A DNA stretch of 64,000 nucleotides from Caulobacterales bacterium RIFCSPHIGHO2_01_FULL_70_19 (GTDB taxonomy: Bacteria; Pseudomonadota; Alphaproteobacteria; Caulobacterales; Caulobacteraceae), in contig MGLK01000023.1 of NCBI GenBank assembly GCA_001794825.1, positions 24,859-88,858 of the forward strand, in the 5' to 3' direction. Under the pieces are notes generated by a model. That model was not told the origin of the DNA, ran no database searches, and saw nothing but the letters and a program-made list of their open reading frames with translations. This document shows positions 26,662-35,625 of the stretch, in pieces. The translations under genes were made by a program, and so were the position numbers. How positions within the stretch are numbered: position 1 is the stretch's first letter; every line of letters starts with the position of its first letter.

Positions 26662-29508
26662 TCAAAGCCCCAGCGTCGGGCTCTCCAGGTCCAGCTCCGC
26701 CGCCGGGATCACCGTCACGTCCGGGTGGGCCGCGCGCAGGGCGTCGATGAACATGTCGGCCTGGCCGACCACCACCACCACCGCATCGTCAGCGCTGACC
26801 ACCCCGGCCGCGGCCCGCAGGCTCTCCGGCGTCGTCGCCGCGATCCGGCCCGGATAGGCCCCGATCTCCGACAGCGGCAGGCCGTTGACCACCGCGTCCG
26901 CCAGCTGGCCGCCCAGCCCGCCGGTGGTCTCTAGCGCCCGCTGGAAGCCCCCGGTGATAAAGGTCTCCCGGTCGGTGACCGCCTGCTCGTCGACCGGCTC
27001 GCGCGCCAGCCGGTCGAACTCGGCCAGCACCAGCCCGACCACCTCGGCGGCGCTCTCGTTCTTGGTCTGGGTCGAGGCGACCAGCGCCCCGCCCTCGGCC
27101 CGCGCCGCCAGCGAGGAATAGGCCCCGTAGCTCAGGCCGCGCTTCGCCCGGATCTCCTGGAACAGCCGGCCGTTCTGGCCCGAGCCCATCACCGCATTGG
27201 CCACCGCCAGCGGATACCAGGCCTCGTCGGCGCGACGCGGCCCGCGCACCGCCGCCGTCACCGCGGCCTGCCCGGCGCCGGGCAGGTCGACCACCACCAC
27301 GCGCGGTCCAGTCGGCGGTCCGGCCCGGTCGCCGATCATCGGCGTCGGCGTCGCCGGCCGCGCCCAGCCGCCCAGCACCTGCTCGGCCCAGGCGAAGGCC
27401 GCCTCCGGCTCCATGCCGCCGGTGACGATCACCGCCGCATTGTCCGGCCGCCACCAGCGGCGATGGAAGTCGACGATCTCCTCGCGGGTGATCGCCGCCA
27501 CCGACTCCGGCGTGCCCGAAGTCGGCGCCCCGTAGGGGGCCGCGCCATAGACCAGCCGGTTCAGCACCAGCGAGGCGAGCGGCCCCGGCTGACGCAGGTT
27601 CACGCGGAGCGCGTTGACGGTCTGGGTGCGGCTGCGCGCCACCTCGGCCTCGGCGAAGTCCGGCCGCTGAACGACGTCGGCCAGCACCGCCCCGACCTCG
27701 GCCGCCGAGGCGATCGGCGCGGAAACGAACATCTGGGTGGCGTCGGGCCCCGCCCCGCCGCCGACATTGGCGCCCAGCGCCTCCAGCGTCCGCGCGATCT
27801 CGGGGGCGGAACGGCCGCCGGCTCCCTGCGTCGCCAGCGCGGCGGTCATCGTGGCCAGCCCCGGGCGCCCCGCCGGATCGGCCGCCGCGCCGCCGCCCAG
27901 CACCAGCTGGGCGTTCATGATCGGCAGGTCCGTCGACTTCGCCACGATGACCCGGAGCCCGTTCGACAGGGTGCGTTCGGCCACGACGGGCGTCACCGCC
28001 TCGCGCGCCGCGCCCAGCGCCGGCGGCGCCATGCGCTGGCCCTCCGGCCGCAGCTCGTTCGGCGGCAGCACCGCCGGCGGCACGGTCAGGAAGGCCGGAA
28101 CCGGCGCCGGGTTGCGCCAGCTGTCCTCGGGCACGCCCTCGGGCCGGGCGCTCTCGTCCTGGTACCGCACCGACACCCGGGCCCGCTCGTCCAGATACCG
28201 GCGCGCCACCCGCAGCACGTCCTCCGCCGTCACCCGCTGCACCGCCGCCAGCCGTTCGTCGGCCGCGCGCGGATCGTTTTGCGACACGATCGACTGGCCG
28301 AGGATGAAGGCGCGGCCCGAAGCGGTCTCGCGCTGGCGCAGGGCCGAGGCGACGATCTCCGTCTTGGCCTCGGCCAGCTCGGCCGCCGTCACCGGCGCGT
28401 TCCGCACCCGCTCCAGCTCCGCGTTCAGCGCCGCCTCCACGTCGGGAATGGCCTTGCCCTGGGCGACCGTGGCGGTGACGGTGATCACCCCGTCCTCCTC
28501 CATGTCGTTCAGGCCGAAGCCGGCGTTGGCGGCCAACTGGCTCTCGTAGACCAGCGCCTGGTACAGCCGCGAGCTCTCGCCGCGCGACATGATCGCCTGC
28601 AGCACGTCCAGCGCGGGCGCGTCCGGGTGGCCGGCGGCCACGCCGGGGAAGATCGCCGCCACCGCCGGCAGCGGCACGTTCGGCGCCCAGGCCTCCACCA
28701 TCCGCGGCTCGGTCCGGGGCGTCTCGACCGGCCGCTCCAACACCGGCGTCGGCCGGTCCGGGTTGCGGATGTCGGCGAAATACTGGTCGACCCAGCGGTC
28801 CAGCTGCGCCGGATCGAAATTGCCCGACACGATCATCGTCGCGTTGGCGGGCCGGTAGTAGGCCTCGTGGAAGGCGCGGGCGTCCTCGATGCGGGCCGAG
28901 TTCAGCTCCTCCAGCGAGCCGATCACGCTGCGCCGGTAGATGCTCTCGTCGAAGCTGTTGTCGCCGATGACGAAGCGCTGCAGCCGGCCGTACGGCGGCG
29001 CATAGACGCGCTGGCGCAGCTCCTCCTGGACGATCGACCGCTCGGTGTCGAACACCTCCTGGTCGACCACCGGCCGCGCCATCCGCTCGGCGTGGGTCCA
29101 CAGCATCTGCTCCAGATACTGCGGCGGCACCGTCTCGTAGTAGTTGGTGAAGTCCTGGCCGGTGGAGGCGTTGCGGGTGCCCCCGGCGTTCTCCACGATC
29201 GTCGAGATCTGGCCGTAGGGCAGGTTGACCGTCTTGCGGCTGAGGATGTGCTCGAACAGGTGGGCGAAGCCCGAGCGGCCCTGCGGATCGTCCTTTCCGC
29301 CGACGTCGTACCAGAGGGTCACCGTCACCGTGCCGGCGGTCGGGTCGGGCATGGCGTAGACGTCGAGCCCGTTGGCCAGTTCGCGGTGGGTGAACTCCAG
29401 CGGCGGCACGGTGATCGGCGCCGCTTCCTGGGCCGCGGCGGGGGCGGCCGCCATCGGAGCGAGGACGAGGAGCGAGGCTCCCAGCAGGGCGGCGGTGCGG
29501 ATCATCAT
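26662..29508 (-). CDS. M16-family zinc metallopeptidase, exported
   Basis: 948 residues with signal peptide (ALLGASLLVLAPMAAAPAAAQ). The N-terminal catalytic half has the inverted zinc motif HLFEH (residues 83-87) and a downstream Glu in ERSIVQEEL. The second half (about 500-948) repeats the fold with VVAKSTDLPIMNAQLVLGGG but has no HxxEH, as usual for pitrilysin-like enzymes fused in one chain. It probably degrades peptides in the periplasm. Single-gene unit. Confidence 0.93.
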   Translation of the reverse strand: MMIRTAALLGASLLVLAPMAAAPAAAQEAAPITVPPLEFTHRELANGLDVYAMPDPTAGTVTVTLWYDVGGKDDPQGRSGFAHLFEHILSRKTVNLPYGQISTIVENAGGTRNASTGQDFTNYYETVPPQYLEQMLWTHAERMARPVVDQEVFDTERSIVQEELRQRVYAPPYGRLQRFVIGDNSFDESIYRRSVIGSLEELNSARIEDARAFHEAYYRPANATMIVSGNFDPAQLDRWVDQYFADIRNPDRPTPVLERPVETPRTEPRMVEAWAPNVPLPAVAAIFPGVAAGHPDAPALDVLQAIMSRGESSRLYQALVYESQLAANAGFGLNDMEEDGVITVTATVAQGKAIPDVEAALNAELERVRNAPVTAAELAEAKTEIVASALRQRETASGRAFILGQSIVSQNDPRAADERLAAVQRVTAEDVLRVARRYLDERARVSVRYQDESARPEGVPEDSWRNPAPVPAFLTVPPAVLPPNELRPEGQRMAPPALGAAREAVTPVVAERTLSNGLRVIVAKSTDLPIMNAQLVLGGGAAADPAGRPGLATMTAALATQGAGGRSAPEIARTLEALGANVGGGAGPDATQMFVSAPIASAAEVGAVLADVVQRPDFAEAEVARSRTQTVNALRVNLRQPGPLASLVLNRLVYGAAPYGAPTSGTPESVAAITREEIVDFHRRWWRPDNAAVIVTGGMEPEAAFAWAEQVLGGWARPATPTPMIGDRAGPPTGPRVVVVDLPGAGQAAVTAAVRGPRRADEAWYPLAVANAVMGSGQNGRLFQEIRAKRGLSYGAYSSLAARAEGGALVASTQTKNESAAEVVGLVLAEFDRLAREPVDEQAVTDRETFITGGFQRALETTGGLGGQLADAVVNGLPLSEIGAYPGRIAATTPESLRAAAGVVSADDAVVVVVGQADMFIDALRAAHPDVTVIPAAELDLESPTLGL

Positions 29509-29573
29509 GGGTCCCCCGGGACGATGGTCGGAACAGGGCCGGAACCCTGCCAGCCGCCTTCCCGCCTCCCAAG

Positions 29574-30422
29574 TTACGACCCTGTAATGATGCTCTCGAC
29601 CTCGGCGCGCGTGGGCAGCGACGGCTGCGCGCCCGGCCGCGTCGCCGCCAGCGCCCCGGCGGCGCAGGCGAACCGCAGCGCCGCCTCAGGCTCCATCCCC
29701 TCCAGCAGGGCCACTGTGATCGCCCCCACGAAGGCGTCGCCGGCGCCGGTCGCATCCACCGCCCGGACGTGCGGCGGCCGGGCCTCGGCGATCAGGGCTC
29801 CGTGCTGGTGCAGCGCCGCGCCCCTGGCGCCCCGGGTGATCACGACCCGGCCGCCGCCGTGATGCAGCGCGTCGCCGTAGAACTCGGCCTCGCCCTCGTT
29901 CACCACGATCAGGTCGGCCCGCCGCAGCAGCAGGTCCGAAACCGGCCGGGCCGGGGCCAGGTTGACGCAGACGAAGTCCGTCGCCCGGCCGACCGCCGCC
30001 TCCACCGTCTCGATCGGCAGCTCCAGCTGCAGGATCAGCGGCCCTTCCAGCCGCTGCGGCAGCTGCTCCGGCCCGACGCGATGGTTGGCGCCCGCCGCCA
30101 CCACGATCTGGTTCTCGCCGTGCGGCTCGACCGCGATCAGCGCCACCCCCGTCGGCGCCTCGGCGTCCACCGCGACCCCGCCGACGTCCACGTCGTCGGC
30201 GACCAGCAGCGCCATGGCCTCCTCGGCCATGGCGTCGCGCCCGACCCGCCCGATCAGGCAGACCTCGGCGCCCAGCCGTTGCGCCGCCAGCGCCTGGTTG
30301 GCCCCCTTGCCGCCCGGGTGGCGCGCCAGGGTCGCCCCGGTGACGGTCTCCCCGGCCCGCGGCAGCTTCGGCGCAGCGGCGACGAAATCCAGGTTGATCG
30401 AGCCGACGACGGTGATCCTCAA
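29574..30422 (-). CDS. rbsK: Ribokinase (PfkB family)
   Basis: 282 residues. N-terminal GSINLDFVAAAPKLPRAGET, substrate motif HPGGKGANQALAA, and the C-terminal catalytic motif DATGAGDAFVGAI. It phosphorylates ribose at O5; a related nucleoside kinase role is possible. The nucleoside hydrolase at 31845, which releases ribose, is nearby on the same strand and fits a ribonucleoside-salvage theme. Confidence 0.88.
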   Translation of the reverse strand: MRITVVGSINLDFVAAAPKLPRAGETVTGATLARHPGGKGANQALAAQRLGAEVCLIGRVGRDAMAEEAMALLVADDVDVGGVAVDAEAPTGVALIAVEPHGENQIVVAAGANHRVGPEQLPQRLEGPLILQLELPIETVEAAVGRATDFVCVNLAPARPVSDLLLRRADLIVVNEGEAEFYGDALHHGGGRVVITRGARGAALHQHGALIAEARPPHVRAVDATGAGDAFVGAITVALLEGMEPEAALRFACAAGALAATRPGAQPSLPTRAEVESIITGS

Positions 30423-30435
30423 GACGGCCGCCCGA

Positions 30436-30963
30436 TCAGAACAGGGCCGAGACGCCGCGGCCGGCGCCGGGATCCGGTTCCGGCGCGCCGCCCGCGCCGA
30501 TGGAATAGGTCTGCGCCCGGCTGCGGCCGCCGATCACCGCGACCGGCGCGATGATCTCCGGGGCCAGCCGCATCACCGCCACCGACGCCCCGCCCGGGCA
30601 GAAGGCGCCCGCCTCGGGATAGCGTTCGAACACCATGCGGTTCAGCCGCTCGACCTCGGCCGGATCGGTCACCTCGACCGCGCGGCCGGCGATCGACACG
30701 CCGACCGTGTCCGCCTGCGCGCCCTCGGCCCGGATCGCCGCCGAGGCCCGTGGGTCCGCCTGCAGATTGGCGTATTTCTGGCTGTCGCGGGCGATCACGA
30801 AATACAGCATCAGGCCGTCGTTGACGTAGCCGACGGTGGTCACCTGCGGCCAGCCGTCGGGCCGGTTCACGCCCAGCGCCATCAGCCGGGCCGAGCCGAG
30901 CAGCTCCGCCACCGCCGCCACCGCCCCGCCGTGAATCGGCGGCGTCTCGTTCGCCCGGGTCAT
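30436..30963 (-). CDS. Pyridoxamine 5'-phosphate oxidase-fold protein
   Basis: 175 residues. Split-barrel flavin-binding fold with LMALGVNRPDGWPQVTTVGY, LMLYFVIARDSQKYANL and ASAAIRAEG, as in general-stress PPOX proteins. The C-terminal tail is Gly/Pro-rich and probably disordered. It lies 13 bases upstream of ribokinase on the same strand. The flavin type (FMN or F420) and substrate are unknown. Confidence 0.85.
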   Translation of the reverse strand: MTRANETPPIHGGAVAAVAELLGSARLMALGVNRPDGWPQVTTVGYVNDGLMLYFVIARDSQKYANLQADPRASAAIRAEGAQADTVGVSIAGRAVEVTDPAEVERLNRMVFERYPEAGAFCPGGASVAVMRLAPEIIAPVAVIGGRSRAQTYSIGAGGAPEPDPGAGRGVSALF

Positions 30964-31056
30964 CGCGGCCTCCTCTTCTCGCCCCGCCGCGGCGAACCGC
31001 GGCGCGGCCGGACGGGAATTATAGCCCCCGCCGCGGCCGCGCCGCCATGGCGGCCG

Positions 31057-31728
31057 TTAGAATTTGCGGCCGATCCCCAGCGAGACCACCCACGGGTCCA
31101 GCCCGACGTCGGCCTCCAGCGCGCCGCCGTTGATCGTCGCGTCGGTGTCGAACCACACGCGCTTGACGTCGAGGTTCAGCGTCCACGGCCCGCTCAGGGC
31201 CACGTCGGCGCCGGCCTGCAGGGCGTAGCCGAAGCCGTCGTCCAGCTCGACTTCGAAGCCGTTTTTGTCCTCGCCCTCGAAGAACACCATGTAGTTGATC
31301 CCCGCGCCGACGTAGGGGCTGACACGCGCCTCCGGCATCGGGCGGTACTGCAGGGTCACGACCGGCGGCAGCACCCAGGTCTCGTGCACCTCCACGTCGG
31401 TCGCGCCGCCCTTGGCCCGGATCTCGTGATGGCTGGCCCCGAGAATCGCCTCGACCGAGACGTTGTCCGTGAGGAAGTAGGTGAAGCCCAGGGTCGGGAC
31501 CACGCTGTCGCCGACATCGACGTTCAGCCCGCTGTCGGCGCCCGCCGCCGTCATGATGGAGTCGTCGGCGTCGCTCGACACCTGCGTCACCCGTCCGGTC
31601 ACGATCCAGTCGCCCGCGCGCGCCACCTGCCAGTCCGCGTCCTGGGCCATGGCGCCGTTCGCGCCCCCCGCCAGCGCCATCGCGCCCGCGGCGGCCGCCA
31701 GCATCATCTTCGCTTTCATCGTCGTCAT
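31057..31728 (-). CDS. OmpW-family outer membrane protein
   Basis: About 223 residues. The start is uncertain: ATG codons at 31752, 31728 and 31719 are possible, none with a strong ribosome site. The signal peptide is MKAKMMLAAAAGAMALAGG. The eight-stranded barrel has WIVTGRVTQVS, LGFTYFLTDNVSVEAILG, YRPMPEARVSPYVGAGINY and the C-terminal DPWVVSLGIGRKF ending in Phe. OmpW proteins form narrow hydrophobic channels in the outer membrane. Confidence 0.88.
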   Translation of the reverse strand: MTTMKAKMMLAAAAGAMALAGGANGAMAQDADWQVARAGDWIVTGRVTQVSSDADDSIMTAAGADSGLNVDVGDSVVPTLGFTYFLTDNVSVEAILGASHHEIRAKGGATDVEVHETWVLPPVVTLQYRPMPEARVSPYVGAGINYMVFFEGEDKNGFEVELDDGFGYALQAGADVALSGPWTLNLDVKRVWFDTDATINGGALEADVGLDPWVVSLGIGRKF

Positions 31729-31844
31729 CCACGACGCCATCCGCCGCGACATGCGGCCGGTGCAGGCGCCGCACGGGTCATCGCGCCGCCGGGGGAGGTC
31801 GGCCTTGCGCTAGCGCAAAAAATCGGTGGCCTCGGGGGCCTGCG

Positions 31845-32792
31845 TCAGTTTGTCCGCGCGCGCCCGACCGAGGCGGCGACCAGGTCGAACACCCCGTCGG
31901 CGTCCGCCGCCGTCGCCCAGCGGTGCGGCAGGTCCCCGGCCACCGCCTTGCGAAACTCCACCGCCGTGTGCCCGCGGGTCAGGCCGCTCTCGGTCTCCAC
32001 CTCGATGCGGCAGGGCTTGAGCTCGAACAGGTCGGGCCGGATCAGCCAGGCGACCGGGCAGGGGTCGTGCACCGGCGGCGCGTTCCAGCCGACGATCTCG
32101 CGTTCGACGCGCTGCGAGAAGCGCAGCATGGCCGCCGCCGTCGCGGCCATCGGCGTGCCCGCCGCCGCGACCCGTCCGATGCGCTCGTCCGTCGCCCGCA
32201 CCTGGTGGGTGGCGTCCAGCCCGAACATCACCACCTCGCAGCCGCTGGCCAGCACCTCGGCCGCGGCGTCCGGATCGGCCCAGACGTTGAACTCGGCGGA
32301 AGCCGTGATGTTGCCGCCCTCCGAGCGCGCCCCGCCCATCGCCGCCACGGGTCCCAGCCGTCCCGCCAGCTGCGGCTCCTTACGCAGCGCCAGCGCCAGG
32401 TTGGTCATCGGCCCCAGCACCGCCATGGCGACAGACCGCGCCGGCCGCGTCATGACGATCTCGACGATCGCGTCGACCGCGTGCCCGTCCGCGCACCTGG
32501 CGTCCGGTTCGAACGGCGCCAGGTCGCCCAGCCCCTCCTCGCCGTGGAAGGCCCCGGCCCCGGCCGGCGCGCGTCGCAGCGGCCGCTCCGCGCCCCTGAA
32601 CACCGGCACGTCCTCGCGTCCGGCGATCTGGCGCAGCATCCGTGCGTTCCGCGCCGTCTTCTCCACCGGCACGTTGCCGCCCACGGCGGTGATCGCCCGC
32701 AGCTCCAGCGCCGGCGAGCCGAACGCCAGCATCAGGGCCACGGCGTCGTCCACGCCGGGGTCGCAGTCGATGATCAGGGCCTGTCCTTGCAT
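31845..32792 (-). CDS. Inosine-uridine-preferring nucleoside hydrolase
   Basis: 315 residues. Calcium-binding N-terminal motif IIDCDPGVDDAVALML, then AVGGNVPVEKTARNA, MTNLALALRKEP and NVWADPDAAAEV. It hydrolyses ribonucleosides to base and ribose. With ribokinase on the same strand it may support nucleoside salvage. It precedes OmpW by 92 bases. Confidence 0.92.
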   Translation of the reverse strand: MQGQALIIDCDPGVDDAVALMLAFGSPALELRAITAVGGNVPVEKTARNARMLRQIAGREDVPVFRGAERPLRRAPAGAGAFHGEEGLGDLAPFEPDARCADGHAVDAIVEIVMTRPARSVAMAVLGPMTNLALALRKEPQLAGRLGPVAAMGGARSEGGNITASAEFNVWADPDAAAEVLASGCEVVMFGLDATHQVRATDERIGRVAAAGTPMAATAAAMLRFSQRVEREIVGWNAPPVHDPCPVAWLIRPDLFELKPCRIEVETESGLTRGHTAVEFRKAVAGDLPHRWATAADADGVFDLVAASVGRARTN

Positions 32793-32829
32793 CCGCCCTC
32801 ACTGGCCCGCGCCGCGCCCGGCGGCAAGC

Positions 32830-33492
32830 TCAGGCGCAGTCCCGCACACAGGCCGCCGCCAGCACCTCGGCCGAATCGACCAGCGGAACCGCCACGTCCG
32901 CCGCTCCGATCAGCAGCGGAACCTCGGTGCAGCCGGCGATCACGGCCCCGGCCCCCGCCGCCGCCAGCGTCGCCGCCAGCCGCCGCATCTCGCCCCTCGG
33001 CCCTTCGCCGGCGTCGCCGGCCTTGACCGCGAAGATCGCCGCCATCACCGCCTGGCGGTCGGCCCCTTCCAGCCGCACGATGTCCAGCCCCCGCGCCGCC
33101 AGCGCCTGTGCGTACAGCGCCTCCCCGCCCGGCGTTGCGAGCACGCCCACCTTCCGCGCGCCCGCCGCCGCCGCGGCGTCGGCGGTCTCCGCGATCATGT
33201 CTATGAAGGGGAGGCCGGCCGCCCGGATTCCCCCGGCGTGCGCGTGGGCGGTGTTGCAGGGCATGCACAGGACCTCCGCGCCCTGATCCCGCAGCCGCGC
33301 CGCCATCTCCGCCAGCGTCCGCCCCGCCGCCTCCGGCTCGGTGTGGCGGTTGGGCACGTGCGGGTTCAGGTCGACCAGCATGTGGATGTGATCCTCGTCC
33401 CGGTCGGCCGGGGTGAGCGCCAGCACCCGCTCCAGGAAGGCGACCGTCGCCGCCGGCCCCATGCCGCCCAGCACGCCCAGAACCTTGCCCAT
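32830..33492 (-). CDS. Aspartate/glutamate racemase family protein
   Basis: 220 residues. N-terminal KVLGVLGGMGPAATV, catalytic Cys79 in MPCNTAH and Cys188 in AGCTEVPLL, the two-cysteine arrangement of PLP-independent amino-acid racemases. It is closest in style to YgeA-type broad-specificity racemases. It is divergent from the DUF819 gene at 33571 and head-to-tail with the nucleoside hydrolase (37-base gap). Confidence 0.9.
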   Translation of the reverse strand: MGKVLGVLGGMGPAATVAFLERVLALTPADRDEDHIHMLVDLNPHVPNRHTEPEAAGRTLAEMAARLRDQGAEVLCMPCNTAHAHAGGIRAAGLPFIDMIAETADAAAAAGARKVGVLATPGGEALYAQALAARGLDIVRLEGADRQAVMAAIFAVKAGDAGEGPRGEMRRLAATLAAAGAGAVIAGCTEVPLLIGAADVAVPLVDSAEVLAAACVRDCA

Positions 33493-33570
33493 GCCGTCGC
33501 GCTCCTTCAGCGGCGCCTTGCCATTCGCGGCGCCCGCCCGCCTTATGCGCGAAACACCCGGGGAGACGCC

Positions 33571-34839
33571 ATGCCGACCGAAGCCGCCGAAACGACGGCC
33601 CTGATCACCAACGACGCCGTCGTCCTTGGCCTGCTGGCCGTCATTCTCGGGGCGGTCTTCTGGGCCTCGAACCTGTCGCACCCGTGGGTGAAGCGCTTCT
33701 TCAGCGTCGTCCCGGCCCTGCTGCTCTGCTACTTCCTGCCCTCGCTGCTGACCACCTTCGGGCTGGTCGATCCCGAAACCTCGCGCATCTACTTCATCGC
33801 CTCGCGCTTCCTGCTGCCGGCGGCCCTGGTGCTGCTCACCGTCTCGGCCGACCTGCCGGCCGTCGTCGGCCTGGGTCCCAAGGCGCTGATCATGTTCTTC
33901 ACCGGCACGGTCGGGGTCATGCTCGGCGGCCCCGTCGCCCTGCTGCTGACCAGCTGGCTCGCGCCGGAGCTCATGGGCGCCGGGCCCGAGGCCATCTGGC
34001 GCGGCATGGCCACCGTGGCCGGCAGCTGGATCGGCGGCTCGGCCAACCAGACCGCCCTCTACGAGATTTACGGCGCCGGTCCGGACGTCTTCTCCATCTG
34101 GATCGCCGTCGACGTGGTCGTGGCCAACATCTGGATGGCCGTGGTCCTGTGGATCGCCGCCAACCAGCGGAAGATGGACCGCCTGTTCCGCGCCGACGCC
34201 AGCGCCGTCGACCGCGTCCGCGACAAGGCCGAGGCCTACGAGACCGAGCACGCCCGCATCCCCTCGCTGAAGGACCTGATGTTCATCGTGGCCGTGGCCT
34301 TCGGCGCGGTCGGCCTGTCGCACGCGATCGCCGATCCGCTCTCTGCCTGGTTCGGCGCGACCTTCCCGTGGGCCCAGCGCCTGTCGTTCGACTCCAGCTT
34401 CTTCTGGCTGGTGTTCATCGCCACCCTCGTCGGCGTGGTCCTGTCCTTCACGCCTGCGCGCAAGCTGCAGGGCCCCGGCGCGGCCAAGGTCGGCTCGGTC
34501 TTCGTCTACCTGCTGGTCGCGGCCGTCGGCCTCAACATGAACATCGCCGCCATCCTCGACAGCCCCGTCTACTTCCTGATCGGCGGCGTCTGGATGCTGG
34601 TCCACGTGGCCCTGATGTTCGGCATGGCCTTCCTGATCCGCGCGCCCAGCTTCTTCCTCGGCGTCGGCTCCATGGCCAACATCGGCGGCGCCGCCTCGGC
34701 CCCCGTCGCCGCCGCCGCCTTCCACCCCTCGCTGGCCCCGGTCGGCGTGCTGCTGGCCGTGGTCGGCTACATCATCGGCACGGCGGCGGCCTGGTTCACC
34801 GGCCTGGTGATGATGCAGATCGCGGCGGGGGCGGGGTAA
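33571..34839 (+). CDS. DUF819 family membrane protein
   Basis: 422 residues with about 10-12 membrane helices. Family motifs are VAGSWIGGSANQTALYEIYG and FFLGVGSMANIGGAASAPV; both halves carry a Gly-rich broken helix, resembling Na+-dependent transporters. DUF819 (YjcL-type) members are suspected transporters with unknown substrate. GGGGAG lies six bases before the ATG. The divergent racemase gene hints at an amino-acid substrate, which is only inference. Confidence 0.9.
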   Translation: MPTEAAETTALITNDAVVLGLLAVILGAVFWASNLSHPWVKRFFSVVPALLLCYFLPSLLTTFGLVDPETSRIYFIASRFLLPAALVLLTVSADLPAVVGLGPKALIMFFTGTVGVMLGGPVALLLTSWLAPELMGAGPEAIWRGMATVAGSWIGGSANQTALYEIYGAGPDVFSIWIAVDVVVANIWMAVVLWIAANQRKMDRLFRADASAVDRVRDKAEAYETEHARIPSLKDLMFIVAVAFGAVGLSHAIADPLSAWFGATFPWAQRLSFDSSFFWLVFIATLVGVVLSFTPARKLQGPGAAKVGSVFVYLLVAAVGLNMNIAAILDSPVYFLIGGVWMLVHVALMFGMAFLIRAPSFFLGVGSMANIGGAASAPVAAAAFHPSLAPVGVLLAVVGYIIGTAAAWFTGLVMMQIAAGAG

Positions 34840-34842
34840 GCC

Positions 34843-35019
34843 TCAGGGCACCACGCCCGTCGTCGGCCCGACGCCCTCGTCCTCCTCCCCGCTCTCGTCG
34901 GGCAGGGGGATGGCGCGGTCGGGCCGCTCCATGGCCTCGGCGTCCTCCTCGACGCGCTCGAGCTGTTCGTCCAGCGGTTCGGAGGGGGCGTCGCGAGTCG
35001 GGCGTTGGGCATCAGTCAT
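34843..35019 (-). CDS. Small acidic hypothetical protein
   Basis: 58 residues from the ATG with a GGAG site upstream (agcaggagccgcccATG). Nearly half of the residues are Asp, Glu or Arg (LDEQLERVEEDAEAMERPD), with no Cys or membrane helix; it is probably disordered or helical. A possible general-stress (EcfG-type) promoter lies at 35049-35074. Function unknown. Confidence 0.6.
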   Translation of the reverse strand: MTDAQRPTRDAPSEPLDEQLERVEEDAEAMERPDRAIPLPDESGEEDEGVGPTTGVVP

Positions 35020-35048
35020 GGGCGGCTCCTGCTGGCTGTCCGCAGGAA

Positions 35049-35074
35049 AACAGGCCGGATGCCGCGGGCGTTCC
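35049..35074 (-). promoter_or_regulatory. Possible EcfG-type stress promoter
   Basis: On the minus strand GGAAC is followed after 17 bases by TGTT, close to the alphaproteobacterial EcfG/SigT consensus GGAAC-N16/17-CGTT. It ends about 30 bases before the start of the small acidic protein gene. Confidence 0.35.
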
Positions 35075-35135
35075 GTGGACGAGGCGGATGTCTGCAATGG
35101 GTGGGAAGCGGCCGGCCCGTCGCTGGCGCATCATA

Positions 35136-35555
35136 TCACCGCCGCCTGTGAAGAAGCCTTTCGCTGAACCTTAGGGAGCGGACCTCAGCGTCCCGCTCGT
35201 GTGCACCGTATGGTCCCCAGACATTTAGGTGCTCCACCTCTGAAGCTGCCGGAAAAATCTCGTCGAAGCCGTCCTCGTCAAAACGTGAGCCCGCGAATCT
35301 GACGTCGGCCCCGTCTGCTATTTCGACCACGAGCAGCAAGTCGCGATCATCCAGTAGCGGCAGCAAGTGCTGGAAGACGTCCTCGGCTGTTCTGTCTGTC
35401 TTGAGGAAGATGGCGTCCTGCCCTCCCTGCCAAGCGGGGCCCAGCTCGAAGGCAGCTCGGACAGCCGCACCAACGCGCCCTCGCCCGTCGTCTGAACGCC
35501 CCGCCAGATCGACGCTTGTACATGTGCCTAGGCTTAGCATCAGTGTTCTCACCAT
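35136..35555 (-). CDS. Hypothetical protein
   Basis: 139 residues. The ATG has a strong GAGGAGGA site eight bases upstream. Segments include GRSDDGRGRVGAAVRAAFEL, DAIFLKTDRTAEDVFQHLLP and LLLVVEIADGADVRFAGSRF, which look like an alternating alpha/beta domain. No family recognised. Sampled base composition is near 60% GC, lower than neighbours, so acquisition by transfer is possible. Confidence 0.6.
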   Translation of the reverse strand: MVRTLMLSLGTCTSVDLAGRSDDGRGRVGAAVRAAFELGPAWQGGQDAIFLKTDRTAEDVFQHLLPLLDDRDLLLVVEIADGADVRFAGSRFDEDGFDEIFPAASEVEHLNVWGPYGAHERDAEVRSLRFSERLLHRRR

Positions 35556-35625
35556 CAGATCCTCCTCCTCTCCCTACTTACCGTGTCGCGATTGGTGCGT
35601 CCGCAACGGGTCGGAACCCGACCCC

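Noticed and set aside
26789..29755. Second long minus-strand frame over the M16 peptidase
   Set aside because: Shadow frame rich in Arg, Gly and Pro, overlapping a clear peptidase gene.
29962..34839. A 1625-codon plus-strand open frame
   Set aside because: Only its last 422 codons (33571-34839) are a real gene; the rest is antisense to recognised genes and open because of high GC.
35049..35097. ATG at 35097 as the start of the small acidic protein
   Set aside because: The extra residues are unrelated in composition and the ATG at 35019 has a better ribosome site.
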